In this document: positions 53,509 through 62,371 of the stretch, piece by piece
Layout: each line of letters starts with the position of its first letter
Position numbering within the stretch: the first letter of the stretch is position 1
Source of the DNA: Serratia entomophila
GTDB taxonomy: Bacteria; Pseudomonadota; Gammaproteobacteria; Enterobacterales; Enterobacteriaceae
Length of the DNA stretch: 64,000 bases
Assembly: GCF_021462285.1 (NCBI RefSeq)
Contig: NZ_CP082787.1
Location: 1,860,001-1,924,000, forward strand
Direction: 5' to 3'
Translations under genes and position numbers: made by a program
The notes under the pieces: model-generated
Told to the model about the DNA's origin: nothing
Database searches by the model: none
The model's input: the letters and a program-made list of their open reading frames with translations, nothing else

Positions 53509-55446
53509 TTACTCGCTGGCCAATGAGATGACCGGATCCATCCGTGCCGCCTTGCGGGCGGGGAGATAACCGAAGATCATGCCGATTAAGGTGGAGCAGA
53601 AAAACGCCGTGGCGGCGGCCTGCCAGGAATAGATGGCGGTGAGCATGCCGCCCGCCAGCGCGGTGAACAGCGATCCGGCGGCGAACGACAGCGCAATGCC
53701 CAATGCGCCGCCAATCAGGCACACCAGCACCGCTTCAATCATAAACTGCTGCATGATGTCGCTGCGCCGCGCGCCCACCGCCATGCGCACGCCAATTTCA
53801 TGCGTACGCTCGGTGACGGAAACCAGCATGATGTTCATTACGCCCAAGCTGCCGATCACCAGCGAGATCGACGCAACCATCAGGATCAACAGGCTAAGCG
53901 TCATCGAGGTATGTTCGATGGATTTGCGATACTGATCGCGGTTGAACAGCATGAAGTCCTTCACGCCGTGGCGCTGGGTCAGCAGTTGGGTAATGGCGCT
54001 GACGGCCGCCGCGTTGTCGACGTCGTCTTTCAGCCGCAGGCTGATGCTGCTCAGCACCGGCTTGCCGACCATGCGATACATCACAGTGCTGTAGGGCATC
54101 CATACGCTTATGCGGTTGGGGGCGTAGTCGCGGTTGCTTTTGACGACGCCTATCACCCGCGCGGGGACGGAGCCGAGAAACACGATCTGGCCGAGCGGCT
54201 CTACGCCGAAGTCGCCGAACAGCGCCTGCCGCGCATTGTCGTCGATGATCGCTTCCTGCAACGCATTGCGATCGTCGCGGAAGGTGGAACCTTGCACCAG
54301 AGCAATGCCGTTGACGCGGAAGTAGTCGCGCCCGACGCCAGTGATCGACGCGGTGGCCGATTTGCTGCGAAAGCGAATGCTGTCCGAAGCGCTGACCTCG
54401 GGGCTGACGCTGTCGACAAAGCTTTGTTTGGCGAGCGCCTCGGCGTCGGCCGGCACCAGGGTGCGGATGCTATCGATGGCGTCGTCGAAGAAATCGCGGC
54501 CAGGGTAAATGCTGACCACGTTGGTGCCCAGCCCTTTGATATTTTCCAGCGTGCGCTGTTTGGCGCCTTCACCCAGCGCGACTACCGTCACCACCGCGGC
54601 GATGCCGAAAATAATGCCGGTCATGGTCAGCGCGGTGCGCAGCCGGTGGGCATTCATCGCTTTCAGCGCCATTTGCAGCGATTCGCGGGTGCGATCGAGC
54701 AGGCTCTGCCAGCCGCGTTGCCTGCTGCGGTTGGGCGGTGGCAGCGCGCCGCCGCCGCCGGGGGGGCTGCCGCTGTCGGCGACGATCTCGCCGTCTCGCA
54801 GCTCGATAATGCGCCGGGCGTGCTGCGCCACCTTCATGTCGTGAGTGACGATCACCACCGTGTGCCCGCGCTGGTTAAGTTCGCTGAGGATCGCCAGCAC
54901 TTCCTGGCCGGACTGCGAGTCCAGCGCGCCAGTGGGTTCGTCCGCCAGAATGATCTCTCCGCCGTTGATCAGCGAGCGGGCGATGCTGACGCGCTGCTGT
55001 TGGCCGCCGGAAAGTTCACCGGGCTTGTGATGCTCGCGGCCTGCCAGCCCCAACCGGGCAAGCAGCCGGGCCGCGTGTTGGCGGCGCCGGTCGCGCTGGG
55101 TATTGGCGTAAATCGCCGGGATCTCGACGTTGCCCAGCGCGCTAAGATCGGGCATCAGATGGTAGCGCTGGAAAATAAACCCGATGTGCTCGCGGCGTAG
55201 CCTGGCCAGTTCGTCCGGCGACAGGTGGGCGGCGTTTTGGCCGCCGATGTAATAGTCGCCGCGATCCGGCACGTCGAGACAGCCCATGATGTTCATCAGC
55301 GTCGACTTGCCGGAGCCGGAGGTGCCGATGATCGCCACCAGTTCGCCGGCGGCGATGGTCAGGTTGATCTCCTTCAGCACCCTCAGGGCCTGCCCGCCGT
55401 TGGTATAGGTGCGGCTGATATTTTTTAGCTCGATGAGATTGTTCAC
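53509..55446 (-). CDS. macB: MacB-type ABC transporter, ATPase-permease
   Basis: A 645-residue fused ABC exporter. Walker [14 protein letters not shown] (about 40), signature [14 protein letters not shown], Walker [12 protein letters not shown]; a proline-rich linker (about 225-245), then one membrane helix, the periplasmic MacB-PCD domain and three FtsX-type helices ending VISLASE. It drives macrolide, peptide or lipid-like substrate efflux. Overlaps macA by 4 bases. Confidence 0.92.
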   Translation of the reverse strand: MNNLIELKNISRTYTNGGQALRVLKEINLTIAAGELVAIIGTSGSGKSTLMNIMGCLDVPDRGDYYIGGQNAAHLSPDELARLRREHIGFIFQRYHLMPDLSALGNVEIPAIYANTQRDRRRQHAARLLARLGLAGREHHKPGELSGGQQQRVSIARSLINGGEIILADEPTGALDSQSGQEVLAILSELNQRGHTVVIVTHDMKVAQHARRIIELRDGEIVADSGSPPGGGGALPPPNRSRQRGWQSLLDRTRESLQMALKAMNAHRLRTALTMTGIIFGIAAVVTVVALGEGAKQRTLENIKGLGTNVVSIYPGRDFFDDAIDSIRTLVPADAEALAKQSFVDSVSPEVSASDSIRFRSKSATASITGVGRDYFRVNGIALVQGSTFRDDRNALQEAIIDDNARQALFGDFGVEPLGQIVFLGSVPARVIGVVKSNRDYAPNRISVWMPYSTVMYRMVGKPVLSSISLRLKDDVDNAAAVSAITQLLTQRHGVKDFMLFNRDQYRKSIEHTSMTLSLLILMVASISLVIGSLGVMNIMLVSVTERTHEIGVRMAVGARRSDIMQQFMIEAVLVCLIGGALGIALSFAAGSLFTALAGGMLTAIYSWQAAATAFFCSTLIGMIFGYLPARKAARMDPVISLASE

Positions 55447-56624
55447 AGGAAGATGCCGTCCTCGGCCGATTTGGCGCCTGGCTGCGACAACACCACGGTT
55501 TCTCCAGCTTCCAGCCCACCGAGGATCTGAATATCGACGTTGTTGGTGATGCCGGTTTTCACCTCGCGGGTTTCCAGCCGGTTATCTTTGGTCAACACCT
55601 GCACCTGCTGTTTTTTGCCATCGATTTTATGCACCGCCTGGATCGGTACCAGCAGCGCGTTTTTGGCTTCGCCAAGCAGCAGCGAAACCTGCGCGGTCAT
55701 GGCGATGCGCAGCCGGTTTTCCGGGTTCGGCACGTCCAGCAGCGCGTTGTAATATACCGAAGCGTTCGAGGTGCCGGAGCCGGAGGCGGAGCTGCCGGCG
55801 CCCAGCGAGTCGTCTTTCATTACCGATTCCGGCGCCAGCTCGACGGTGCGTAAGGTGGCGTCATAGCGCTTGTCCGGCTCCGAGAAAATGGTGAAGTAGG
55901 CTTTTTGCCCGGCGGATATATGGGTGATGTCGGCTTCGGAGATCTGGGCCTTGATGGTCATGACGTCCAGCCGCGCCAGTTTGATGATGGTTGGCGCGCT
56001 CTGGCTGGAGTTGACCGTCTGGCCCTGCTGGGTGACCACGGCGATGACGATGCCGTCCATCGGCGCCAGCACGCGGGTGTAGCTCAGATCGACCTTTTTC
56101 TTCTCCACTTCTATCTGCGTCTGCACCAGACGGGCGTTCAGGGACAACAGCTCGGCGCGGGTGGTGGCGAGCGTGGCTTCGGCGGATTCAAAGTCCTCGC
56201 GCGAGCCGGCCTCGTCGTTCAGCATGCGCCGCTGGCGTTTGAAGCGGGATTCTGCCTGTTTCAGCAGCGCCTGTTTGGCCTGCAGATCGGCCTTGACCTG
56301 GTTGAGCGCCGATTCGGCGAGGCGCAGATCGTTGCGCTGCGGCAGGTCGTCGATGTCGGCGATCGGCTGCCCTTTGGTGACGCGGTCGCCCAGTTTCACC
56401 TTCAGCGATTTCACCTGCCCGGAAACTTGCGCACCGACGTTGACGCGTTCTATGGCGTCGAGCCGCCCGGTGGCCAGAACGGCATTTTCGATGTCGCCCA
56501 GGCGGGCCGGTGCGGTGACATAGGCCGGCAGCGGCGGGCGTTGCAGAAAGAACGCCAGCGCGGCGACGAGAATAATGAGTGAAACGGCGGCGATAATCGC
56601 CAGGCGGCGAGGTGTGAATTTCAT
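55443..56624 (-). CDS. macA: MacA-type periplasmic adaptor
   Basis: A 393-residue membrane-fusion protein linking MacB to the outer membrane channel. One N-terminal anchor helix (LAIIAAVSLIILVAALAFFL), a lipoyl half-motif (VNVGAQVSGQVKSLKVKLGDRV), a coiled-coil hairpin (about 95-195) and a beta-barrel. The ATG at 56624 aligns with E. coli MacA; an ATG eight codons earlier has no better ribosome site. First gene of the three-gene efflux operon. Confidence 0.9.
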   Translation of the reverse strand: MKFTPRRLAIIAAVSLIILVAALAFFLQRPPLPAYVTAPARLGDIENAVLATGRLDAIERVNVGAQVSGQVKSLKVKLGDRVTKGQPIADIDDLPQRNDLRLAESALNQVKADLQAKQALLKQAESRFKRQRRMLNDEAGSREDFESAEATLATTRAELLSLNARLVQTQIEVEKKKVDLSYTRVLAPMDGIVIAVVTQQGQTVNSSQSAPTIIKLARLDVMTIKAQISEADITHISAGQKAYFTIFSEPDKRYDATLRTVELAPESVMKDDSLGAGSSASGSGTSNASVYYNALLDVPNPENRLRIAMTAQVSLLLGEAKNALLVPIQAVHKIDGKKQQVQVLTKDNRLETREVKTGITNNVDIQILGGLEAGETVVLSQPGAKSAEDGIFL

Positions 56625-56816
56625 TAGCGGTATGCCCAGGTTTTCCATAACGATAAAAACGGCGGTGCCAGCTAGCCATAATGACAGCGTTAGCCTTAAC
56701 TGGCGGTAAACGCCCGGCGTTTCCCGCCAGTTAGGGCGATAGTAATGATTTTTTTGCTAAATATCACGGTAAGTCATGGCCAGGTCGCAGCATGCATTTT
56801 GCGCAAAATGGCGTTA

Positions 56817-56836
56817 TACTGGATAAAAAACCATGT
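56817..56836 (+). promoter_or_regulatory. LexA-box-like site upstream of cho
   Basis: TACTGGATAAAAAACCATGT resembles a LexA box (CTGG, eight A/T bases, CCAT in place of CTGT/ACAG), 30 bases before the cho start. E. coli cho is SOS-induced, which supports the call. Confidence 0.55.
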
Positions 56837-56866
56837 ATCCTTGTTCAGCAAGCGCGTAATGTTCTT

Positions 56867-57718
56867 ATGATGCCAAATCGTCTCGAGCCGGAGCTCGATA
56901 TTTATCAGTATCCGCAACACCTGCGTGGCTGCCTGGAGCAACTGCCCAGGGCGCCGGGTGTTTATCTGTTTCATGGCCAGAGTGAAACTCTGCCGCTGTA
57001 CATCGGTAAAAGCGTCAATATTCGCAGCCGCGTCATGGCGCATTTTCGCGCTCAGAATGAAGCCAAACTGCTGCGACAGACTCAGCGCATCAGTTGGATC
57101 GCCACTGCGGGGGAGCTGGGCGCGCTGCTGCTGGAAGCGCAACTGATCAAGCAGCGGCAACCGTTGTTCAATAAGCGGCTGCGGCGTTCGAAGCAGCTGT
57201 GTTCGCTGCGTTTGAGCGATGAACGCGTCGAGATTGCGCATGCCGAAGACATCGATTTTTCCACTACGCCCAATCTGTATGGCCTGTTCGCCAACCGCAG
57301 CGCCGCGTTGGAAAAACTGCGAACCATCGCCGACGAGCAGCGGCTGTGTTACGGCAAATTGGGCATCGACAAGCTGCCTGCCGGCAGGGCCTGTTTTCGC
57401 TTCAGCCTGCGCAAATGCGCCGGCGCCTGTTGCGGCGCCGAATCCGGGTTGCAACACCATCAGCGCCTGGCGGCCGCGCTGGAACAAACCCGCCTTACCT
57501 GTTGGCCCTATGCGGGCCGGGTTGCGTTGGAAGAGCAGGGGGAAGGCCGGCGCCAGTATCATGTGATCCATAATTGGTTTTATCTGGGCTCGGTTGGCAG
57601 CCTGGAGCAGGTCGATACCCTGCAGCGTGCCGCGAGCCATTTCGACAGCGACGGTTACAAGATCTTGTGCCGGCCGCTGCTGGGCGGCAACTACCGGATT
57701 ATTGAACTGCCCGGTTAG
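56867..57718 (+). CDS. cho: Excinuclease Cho (UvrC homologue)
   Basis: A 283-residue endonuclease homologous to the N-terminal half of UvrC, making the 3' incision at bulky lesions. GIY-YIG motifs are APGVYLFHGQ and LPLYIGKSVNIRSRV, with the ELGALLLEAQLIKQRQPLFN segment after them; a later FRFSLRKCAGACCG patch matches UvrC. The ATG at 56867 (or the next codon) is used; the frame opens 25 codons earlier but those codons overlap the LexA-like site. Confidence 0.92.
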   Translation: MMPNRLEPELDIYQYPQHLRGCLEQLPRAPGVYLFHGQSETLPLYIGKSVNIRSRVMAHFRAQNEAKLLRQTQRISWIATAGELGALLLEAQLIKQRQPLFNKRLRRSKQLCSLRLSDERVEIAHAEDIDFSTTPNLYGLFANRSAALEKLRTIADEQRLCYGKLGIDKLPAGRACFRFSLRKCAGACCGAESGLQHHQRLAAALEQTRLTCWPYAGRVALEEQGEGRRQYHVIHNWFYLGSVGSLEQVDTLQRAASHFDSDGYKILCRPLLGGNYRIIELPG

Positions 57719-57827
57719 GATAAGTCGGAGATTAAGGTGAGATTTATCTGCAAAACCAGGGGATCGTGCTTTCGTTGCTTGAAGCCATAGCCTTAATATG
57801 GATAATGACGCCCCGAAGCGAAGGAGC

Positions 57828-57923
57828 GCGCTATTAACTCAGTTGGCAGAGTGATTGGTTTTATAATGGCTTGTTTTGGCTAGAAATTGATAGACGCGGG
57901 TTCGAGTCCTGCATAGCGCGCCA
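57828..57923 (+). tRNA. tRNA-like gene with an oversized anticodon loop
   Basis: The 96-base sequence has a perfect 7-bp acceptor stem (GCGCTAT/ATAGCGC), G discriminator and encoded CCA, a perfect D-stem (ACTC/GAGT) with GG in the loop, and a T-arm with GCGGG/CCTGC and loop TTCGAGT. Between D- and T-arms, ATTGG (57854-57858) can pair with TTGAT (57887-57891), leaving a 28-base loop instead of 7. I cannot fold it as a normal class I or II tRNA and cannot assign an anticodon. It may be a tRNA pseudogene with an insertion or a functional tRNA-like RNA. Confidence 0.6.
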
Positions 57924-57939
57924 GCTTTCTCCTTGCACT

Positions 57940-58021
57940 GCGGTTAAGCTAAAGCGCACCCGGGTTGATTTGCACTATCGGCTCCTCGTTGGGATTTTCG
58001 GGTGCGCTTTACCCTAACCGC
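57940..58021. repeat. Long inverted repeat downstream of the tRNA-like gene
   Basis: Two 23-base arms (57940-57962 and 57999-58021) pair at about 20 or more of 23 positions, including an unbroken AAAGCGCACCCG/CGGGTGCGCTTT core, around a 36-base spacer. It could be a terminator for the tRNA-like gene or a REP/BIME-like element. Confidence 0.7.
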
Positions 58022-58103
58022 GGCACCTTCCTCGCTTTTCCATCATCGATCCTTTGCTAAACTGTAAACAGGCAGGTTTGCTGCCCGGCAACAGGAGGTC
58101 GAT

Positions 58104-58403
58104 ATGTCTCATCCCGATCAACTGCAAGAGCTCTTGCAACGCGTCGCCGCCCTTGAGGCGAGAGAGAAGTCTTTGACCGCCGCTTCCAATGCCTATCAGG
58201 CGATTATCACCACCATGCTTGGCAATCTGGAGAAAAGCGATCGCGATCGGATCATCGCGATGATTGACCAGGCGCATGAGATTGCCTATGCCCGTGCCAT
58301 CCAGCGCAGCGATGAACCGAAGAAGCAGAGAATCAAACAGGCGGACGATATCGCCCAGCGCATGTTTATGTTCGCGCAGGGCAAAGCCTCGCAGCCACGC
58401 TGA
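58104..58403 (+). CDS. Small helical protein of unknown function
   Basis: A 99-residue protein with a strong ribosome site (AGGAGG) before the ATG. The N terminus LQELLQRVAALEAREKS is a likely coiled coil, followed by YQAIITTMLGNLEKSDRDRI and a basic C terminus (KKQRIKQADDIAQRM). No catalytic motif. Short coiled-coil proteins of this kind occur as sigma-factor-contact or anti-adaptor proteins, but nothing here points to a definite role. Confidence 0.7.
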   Translation: MSHPDQLQELLQRVAALEAREKSLTAASNAYQAIITTMLGNLEKSDRDRIIAMIDQAHEIAYARAIQRSDEPKKQRIKQADDIAQRMFMFAQGKASQPR

Positions 58404-58527
58404 ACGGCCGACTATAACAGTTGCCCATTTTTAAGTGGTTAACTGATCTACCTGGCCAAACTGTACCTGTGGTAGTTTGAGGAATGATTTTTGATGGCAA
58501 TAATGCTTTCGGCATAAGGTTGTAAAG

Positions 58528-59031
58528 ATGGACGCGATTAAAAGCATCTTGGTTAAAGAAATAGAAGGGATCAATCGGCGGGAAGGGCGTGACGGCAAGC
58601 CGCGTTTCAACAGCGAATTCGCCCGTACTCACCGCTATTTGTGCCTCGCCATGTTCGCCGGTTATTTCGCCGTGATTGGCGTGATGTATCCGGTGCCCTA
58701 TATGGGGTTCTATGCTTTCCTCGGCTTTACCGCCTTTGTGCTGTTTATGTTCGCCATGCTGTTGATTGAGATCCGGCCGGTGTATCGCTTCGAAGACATT
58801 GGCGTGCTGGATTTGCGGGTGTGTTACAACGGCGAGTGGTATTTCACCCGTGAACTCTCCCCCCAGGCGGTGCAGCAACTGCTGGAAGAGCCGTCTATCG
58901 GCGCGGCGTTGAAGGCGCGCATGCGGGAAATCATCGCCAACAAAGGCGAAATCGACTTTTACGACGTTTACGATATGGCGTATGGCAAAAAGCCGCAGGA
59001 GAGCCAACCGCAGGTCGCGGCGCTTAACTGA
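58528..59031 (+). CDS. ylaC: YlaC family inner-membrane protein
   Basis: A 167-residue protein resembling E. coli YlaC: two membrane helices (about 40-58 and 65-88) and a cytoplasmic domain with FEDIGVLDLRVCYNGEWYFTR and a late GEIDFYDVYDMA. Matches in length. Function unknown. Reads with the small gene at 59100. Confidence 0.88.
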   Translation: MDAIKSILVKEIEGINRREGRDGKPRFNSEFARTHRYLCLAMFAGYFAVIGVMYPVPYMGFYAFLGFTAFVLFMFAMLLIEIRPVYRFEDIGVLDLRVCYNGEWYFTRELSPQAVQQLLEEPSIGAALKARMREIIANKGEIDFYDVYDMAYGKKPQESQPQVAALN

Positions 59032-59099
59032 GGGTTTCCGCCTGCGCGCTTGTCGATTATACTCACAGCTTGTACTGCGTTAAGCCTGAGGACCGAGCA

Positions 59100-59231
59100 A
59101 TGAGTGATGATATTTTCGATTTTGATATCGATGCCGAGTTAGCCAAAGCAGAAGAAAAAGCGGCGGAGAAAGTAAAAGAAGTCCCTGAGATCCTCGAGGA
59201 TGAAGCGGACTGCGAAGGATGTAAAATCTGA
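59100..59231 (+). CDS. Small acidic protein with C-terminal CxxC (43 residues)
   Basis: A 43-residue protein, MSDDIFDFDIDAELAKAEEK, ending EADCEGCKI. TGAGGA lies 8 bases before the ATG, and a terminator follows the stop. The acidic helix plus CEGC end suggests a metal- or redox-linked partner, but no family is recognised. Confidence 0.7.
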   Translation: MSDDIFDFDIDAELAKAEEKAAEKVKEVPEILEDEADCEGCKI

Positions 59232-59247
59232 GCGCACAACGCCATTA

Positions 59248-59270
59248 AAAACCGCTGCGGCGGTTTTTTT
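59248..59270 (+). terminator. Terminator after the small acidic protein
   Basis: AAACCGC-TGCG-GCGGTTT hairpin with a T-run, 17 bases after the stop codon. Confidence 0.88.
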
Positions 59271-59282
59271 ATGTCTGGCAAA

Positions 59283-59311
59283 AGGCAAAAAAAAGCCCGT
59301 TTCAGGCGGGC
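59283..59311 (-). terminator. Terminator reading leftward
   Basis: GCCCG/CGGGC stem with a T-run on the minus strand (A-run at 59287-59294). It would serve the two very small minus-strand genes upstream. Confidence 0.65.
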
Positions 59312-59426
59312 CAACACTTTAAGTAGTATGAGGGTTTGTTATTTACTTATTCCATGTTTGTTTAGCATACGCTCAACCCGCGGCTTGAGAAGCAGCAACA
59401 TTGTAACAAAATGAGCCTGAGCACGG

Positions 59427-59555
59427 TTAGTCCAGGACGAACCCCCAGATTAACAGCCCGGCCACGGTGAGCAGGCACAGCGCCGATACCGTTACCAGAA
59501 TTTTTCCCAGAATGTCTTTCTCTTGTTCCTGCTGTGTCACGTTAAGATTATCCAA
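59427..59555 (-). CDS. Very small single-span membrane protein (37-42 residues)
   Basis: Starting from TTG at 59555 the protein has 42 residues; from GTG at 59540 it has 37. The sequence after QQEQEKDILGK is one membrane span (ILVTVSALCLLTVAGLLIWG) and ends FVLD. The TTG start overlaps the preceding small gene by 8 bases, suggesting coupling. No family recognised. Confidence 0.55.
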   Translation of the reverse strand: MDNLNVTQQEQEKDILGKILVTVSALCLLTVAGLLIWGFVLD

Positions 59556-59655
59556 TCAAAAGCCTATGGACCAAATCGGCGATGCCCAGATCCAGCACCG
59601 CAACCGCCAGCGCCATTATCACCGTCACCGAAAGAAATCGAGTTTTGTTGTTCAC
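59548..59655 (-). CDS. Very small single-span membrane protein (35 residues)
   Basis: A 35-residue protein from GTG at 59655 with AAGG seven bases upstream: NNKTRF, a membrane span (LSVTVIMALAVAVLDLGIA) and a short tail HRLLIG. It overlaps the start of the following small membrane protein gene, so the two look like a translationally coupled pair. Confidence 0.55.
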   Translation of the reverse strand: MNNKTRFLSVTVIMALAVAVLDLGIADLVHRLLIG

Positions 59656-59834
59656 ATCCCGACCTTATTGCCACCGCCGTTCAACAATCGGCATAAATAA
59701 ATATATCAATAAGATATAAGGAATCAGGGGGGGCCCTATCAATAGTTACAGAAATTAAGAACCTTCCGCTGGCAATAAGTTCCGTATGCGGGGATAACCC
59801 GCCGCGGAAGGCCGCGCGGCGGGGAAGAGGGCGC

Positions 59835-61556
59835 TCAGTCGGTGACGATCCTTACGCCGATTTTGCTGACCTGCTTGCCGTCCATTTCGGCGATGGTCCA
59901 GGTCAGACCGTCCCATTCCACCTGATCGCCGATCACCGGTTCGCCGCCAATCAGTTGAATGACGAACTGGCCGAGCGTCTGCTGATCGTCCACGTCATCC
60001 TGCAGGTTCAGGCCGTACACCTGCGAGATATCGCTCAGGCGGGCGTCCGACTGCAGGATAAAGTCACCGAAGAAGCGCTCGTCGAGGGTCACGGCCGGCG
60101 CCTGGCTGAACAGCTTGCCGAGGATCGGCAAGTCATGCTCATGGCCGATTACGCACAGAATATCGTTCTCGCGCAGCCGGGTGCTGCCGCTGGGGTGCAG
60201 CAGTTCTTTGCCACGGAACAAGGCGGCGATACGGGTATTGGGCGGCATTTTCAGCTCGCGCAACGCCGCACCGACGCACCAGTTTTCCGCCGATAGCTGA
60301 TAAACGAACTGTTCCCACTGGTTTTCCGGGTGAACGTCCAGCCCAACCCGCGATATCGGCTTCAGCGCCGGCGGCACTATCACCTTGGCTTTACGGGCGG
60401 CGAAGGACAGCGTGGTGCCCTGCAGCAGCAGGGAAACCAGTACGACAAAGAAGGCCACGTTGAAGAACAGTTGCGCATTCGGCAAACCGGCCATCATCGG
60501 GAACACCGCCAGGATCACCGGCACGGCGCCGCGCAGACCGACCCAGGAAATAAAACCGCGTTCGCGCAGGGTGAAGCTGCGAAACGGCAGCAGGCCGATA
60601 AACACCGAAAGCGGGCGGGCGAACAGGATCATCCACAGCGACAGCAGCAGGGCGGGGATGGCGATCGGCAGCAGCTCATGCGGGTTGAGCAACAGCCCCA
60701 GCACCAGGAACATGCCGATCTGGCTCAGCCAGGCCAGGCCGTCGAAGGTTTGCACGATGCCGTGCCGGTTGCGGATTGGCCGGTTGCCCAGCAGCAGGCC
60801 GCACAGGTACACCGCCAGAATGCCGCTGCCGTCCAGCGCCGTGGTCAGGGCGAAAATCAATATGCCGCCGCTTACCGCCAGCAGTGGATACAGGCCTTCG
60901 GCCAGTTTGATGTGGTTGATCAGCGCCAACAGCAACCAACCGCCGCCGAGGCCGAAGAAGATGCCCATGCCGAACTGCTGCATCAGGTGCAGCGGGAACA
61001 TCCAGCTCAGGGTAGTTTCACCGGCGGCGATCATCGCTATCAGGGTGATGGTGAGAAATACCGCCATAGGATCGTTGCTGCCGGATTCGATTTCCAGCGT
61101 GGCGCTGACGCGCTCATTGAGGCCCTTGCCGCCCAACAGCGAGAACACCGCGGCGGCGTCGGTGGAGCCGATGATGGCGCCAATCAACAGGCCCTGCAGC
61201 AGATCGAGATTGAACAGCCAGGCGGCGGCCATGCCGGTCAGCCCAGCGGTAATCACCACGCCGAGGGTGGCGAGCGACAGCGCCGGCCACAGGGCGACGC
61301 GGAACGAGCTGACGCGGGTGCGCATGCCGCCGTCGAGCAGGATCACCGCCAGCGCCAGGTTACTCACCAGATAGGCCACCGGGTAATTGCTGAAAACGAT
61401 GCCGCCCGGCCCGTCGACGCCGGCCAGCATGCCGATCGCCAGAAATATCACCAGGATCGGGATGCCGAGGCGCGAAGAAAACGAGCTTAGCAGAATACTT
61501 GCTCCCACCAGCACGGCACCGATGACGAACAGACTGTTAATGGCGCTGGCATCCAA
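59835..61556 (-). CDS. cvrA: K+/H+ antiporter CvrA (NhaP2)
   Basis: A 573-residue CPA1 antiporter. About 12 membrane helices with the key motif [20 protein letters not shown] and the [14 protein letters not shown] segment carrying the essential Asp; the cytoplasmic tail from about 400 contains a TrkA-C domain ([18 protein letters not shown]) and a CorC-HlyC-like end. Sequence and length match E. coli CvrA/YcgO. Monocistronic and leftward. Confidence 0.94.
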   Translation of the reverse strand: MDASAINSLFVIGAVLVGASILLSSFSSRLGIPILVIFLAIGMLAGVDGPGGIVFSNYPVAYLVSNLALAVILLDGGMRTRVSSFRVALWPALSLATLGVVITAGLTGMAAAWLFNLDLLQGLLIGAIIGSTDAAAVFSLLGGKGLNERVSATLEIESGSNDPMAVFLTITLIAMIAAGETTLSWMFPLHLMQQFGMGIFFGLGGGWLLLALINHIKLAEGLYPLLAVSGGILIFALTTALDGSGILAVYLCGLLLGNRPIRNRHGIVQTFDGLAWLSQIGMFLVLGLLLNPHELLPIAIPALLLSLWMILFARPLSVFIGLLPFRSFTLRERGFISWVGLRGAVPVILAVFPMMAGLPNAQLFFNVAFFVVLVSLLLQGTTLSFAARKAKVIVPPALKPISRVGLDVHPENQWEQFVYQLSAENWCVGAALRELKMPPNTRIAALFRGKELLHPSGSTRLRENDILCVIGHEHDLPILGKLFSQAPAVTLDERFFGDFILQSDARLSDISQVYGLNLQDDVDDQQTLGQFVIQLIGGEPVIGDQVEWDGLTWTIAEMDGKQVSKIGVRIVTD

Positions 61557-61800
61557 AATAACGTTCTCCTGAGGTTGGGCTGGGGGCGGCGCGTAAGCGC
61601 AATGAACCCGATGATGATAGCGTGTTTAGTGGGTAAAACGCCAAGGCTGATTGATAAAACAATCTGGCCTTTATTCTCGTTTGGTCAGGAAGCGATGAGC
61701 AATGGCGGGGAATCGATGGAATTCTTACTTTTATCTATAGTTATCAGGCTACTGTATTTTATCTTTGGCAATAATCCCCGCTTCCGGCACGCGGGAAAAA
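61557..61800. other. Intergenic stretch between cvrA and the small unknown gene
   Basis: Holds the cvrA promoter. A possible 40-codon ORF starting at 61716 would run through the strong terminator at 61801-61830, so I do not call it. Confidence 0.4.
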
Positions 61801-61830
61801 CCATTAAGCCCCCGCCGGGAGGCTTAATGG
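61801..61830 (-). terminator. Perfect-stem terminator
   Basis: CCATTAAGCC and GGCTTAATGG pair over 10 bp around a 10-base loop, with a T-run on the minus strand. It terminates the small gene at 61846-62070. Confidence 0.85.
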
Positions 61831-61845
61831 TTTGCTGACGGGGGA

Positions 61846-62070
61846 TTAATGGTCGAGTGATTGCAAGGCGCGCTTGATCAGCTCGGCGGCCAGCTTCCTT
61901 TCCGCCTCTGAGATGCCGTCCAGATTGAAGTTGGAAAGTTCGGTTACCAGAATGCTGCGCTCTTTGCCGCTGATCGACGTGTCCAGCGCAGACAGCAGCC
62001 TGCCGAGGATCTTCAGCAGCGTGGCGTTTTCTGGCACGGCTTCCGGCGCCGCGGTGTCTTTGTCGGTCAT
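61846..62070 (-). CDS. Small protein of unknown function
   Basis: A 74-residue acidic helical protein: MTDKDTAAPEAVPENAT, then LLKILGRLLSALDTSISG and a C-terminal AAELIKRALQSLDH. GAGAGGAT precedes the ATG at 62070; the longer frame to 62160 lacks a ribosome site. No family recognised, although its size and helix pattern recall DUF2594. Followed by a strong terminator. Confidence 0.65.
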   Translation of the reverse strand: MTDKDTAAPEAVPENATLLKILGRLLSALDTSISGKERSILVTELSNFNLDGISEAERKLAAELIKRALQSLDH

Positions 62071-62331
62071 TAAAAATCCTCTCTGTCGTGACGGAAGGGA
62101 GATACGGCTAACGTGCTTACCTAAGTAAACGCGCATTCCCTCAGGGTTCATTGAGCCCAATCGCTACCGTAAGGCAGGGATGTGGATTTCCACTTATTCA
62201 TTACAGTTATAACAACTCACTGCAATATGCTCCAGCATAACTTTGCCCTAACTTGGAAGCCGGGGCTGAGCAATGCGTGCTCTGTATGCAAAGTGAATTA
62301 TATGCGCTCTGGCGATCGGGCGTAGGACGGG

Positions 62332-62363
62332 AAAAACCCTGCAAATACTGATGATTTGCAGGG
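62332..62363 (-). terminator. Terminator of opgC
   Basis: A perfect 10-bp stem (CCCTGCAAAT/ATTTGCAGGG) with a 7-base loop and T-run on the minus strand, 8 bases after the opgC stop. Confidence 0.85.
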
Positions 62364-62371
62364 CGAGGGGT

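Noticed and set aside
61716..61838. Possible 40-codon membrane peptide
   Set aside because: Its second half is the perfect 10-bp terminator stem of the convergent gene.
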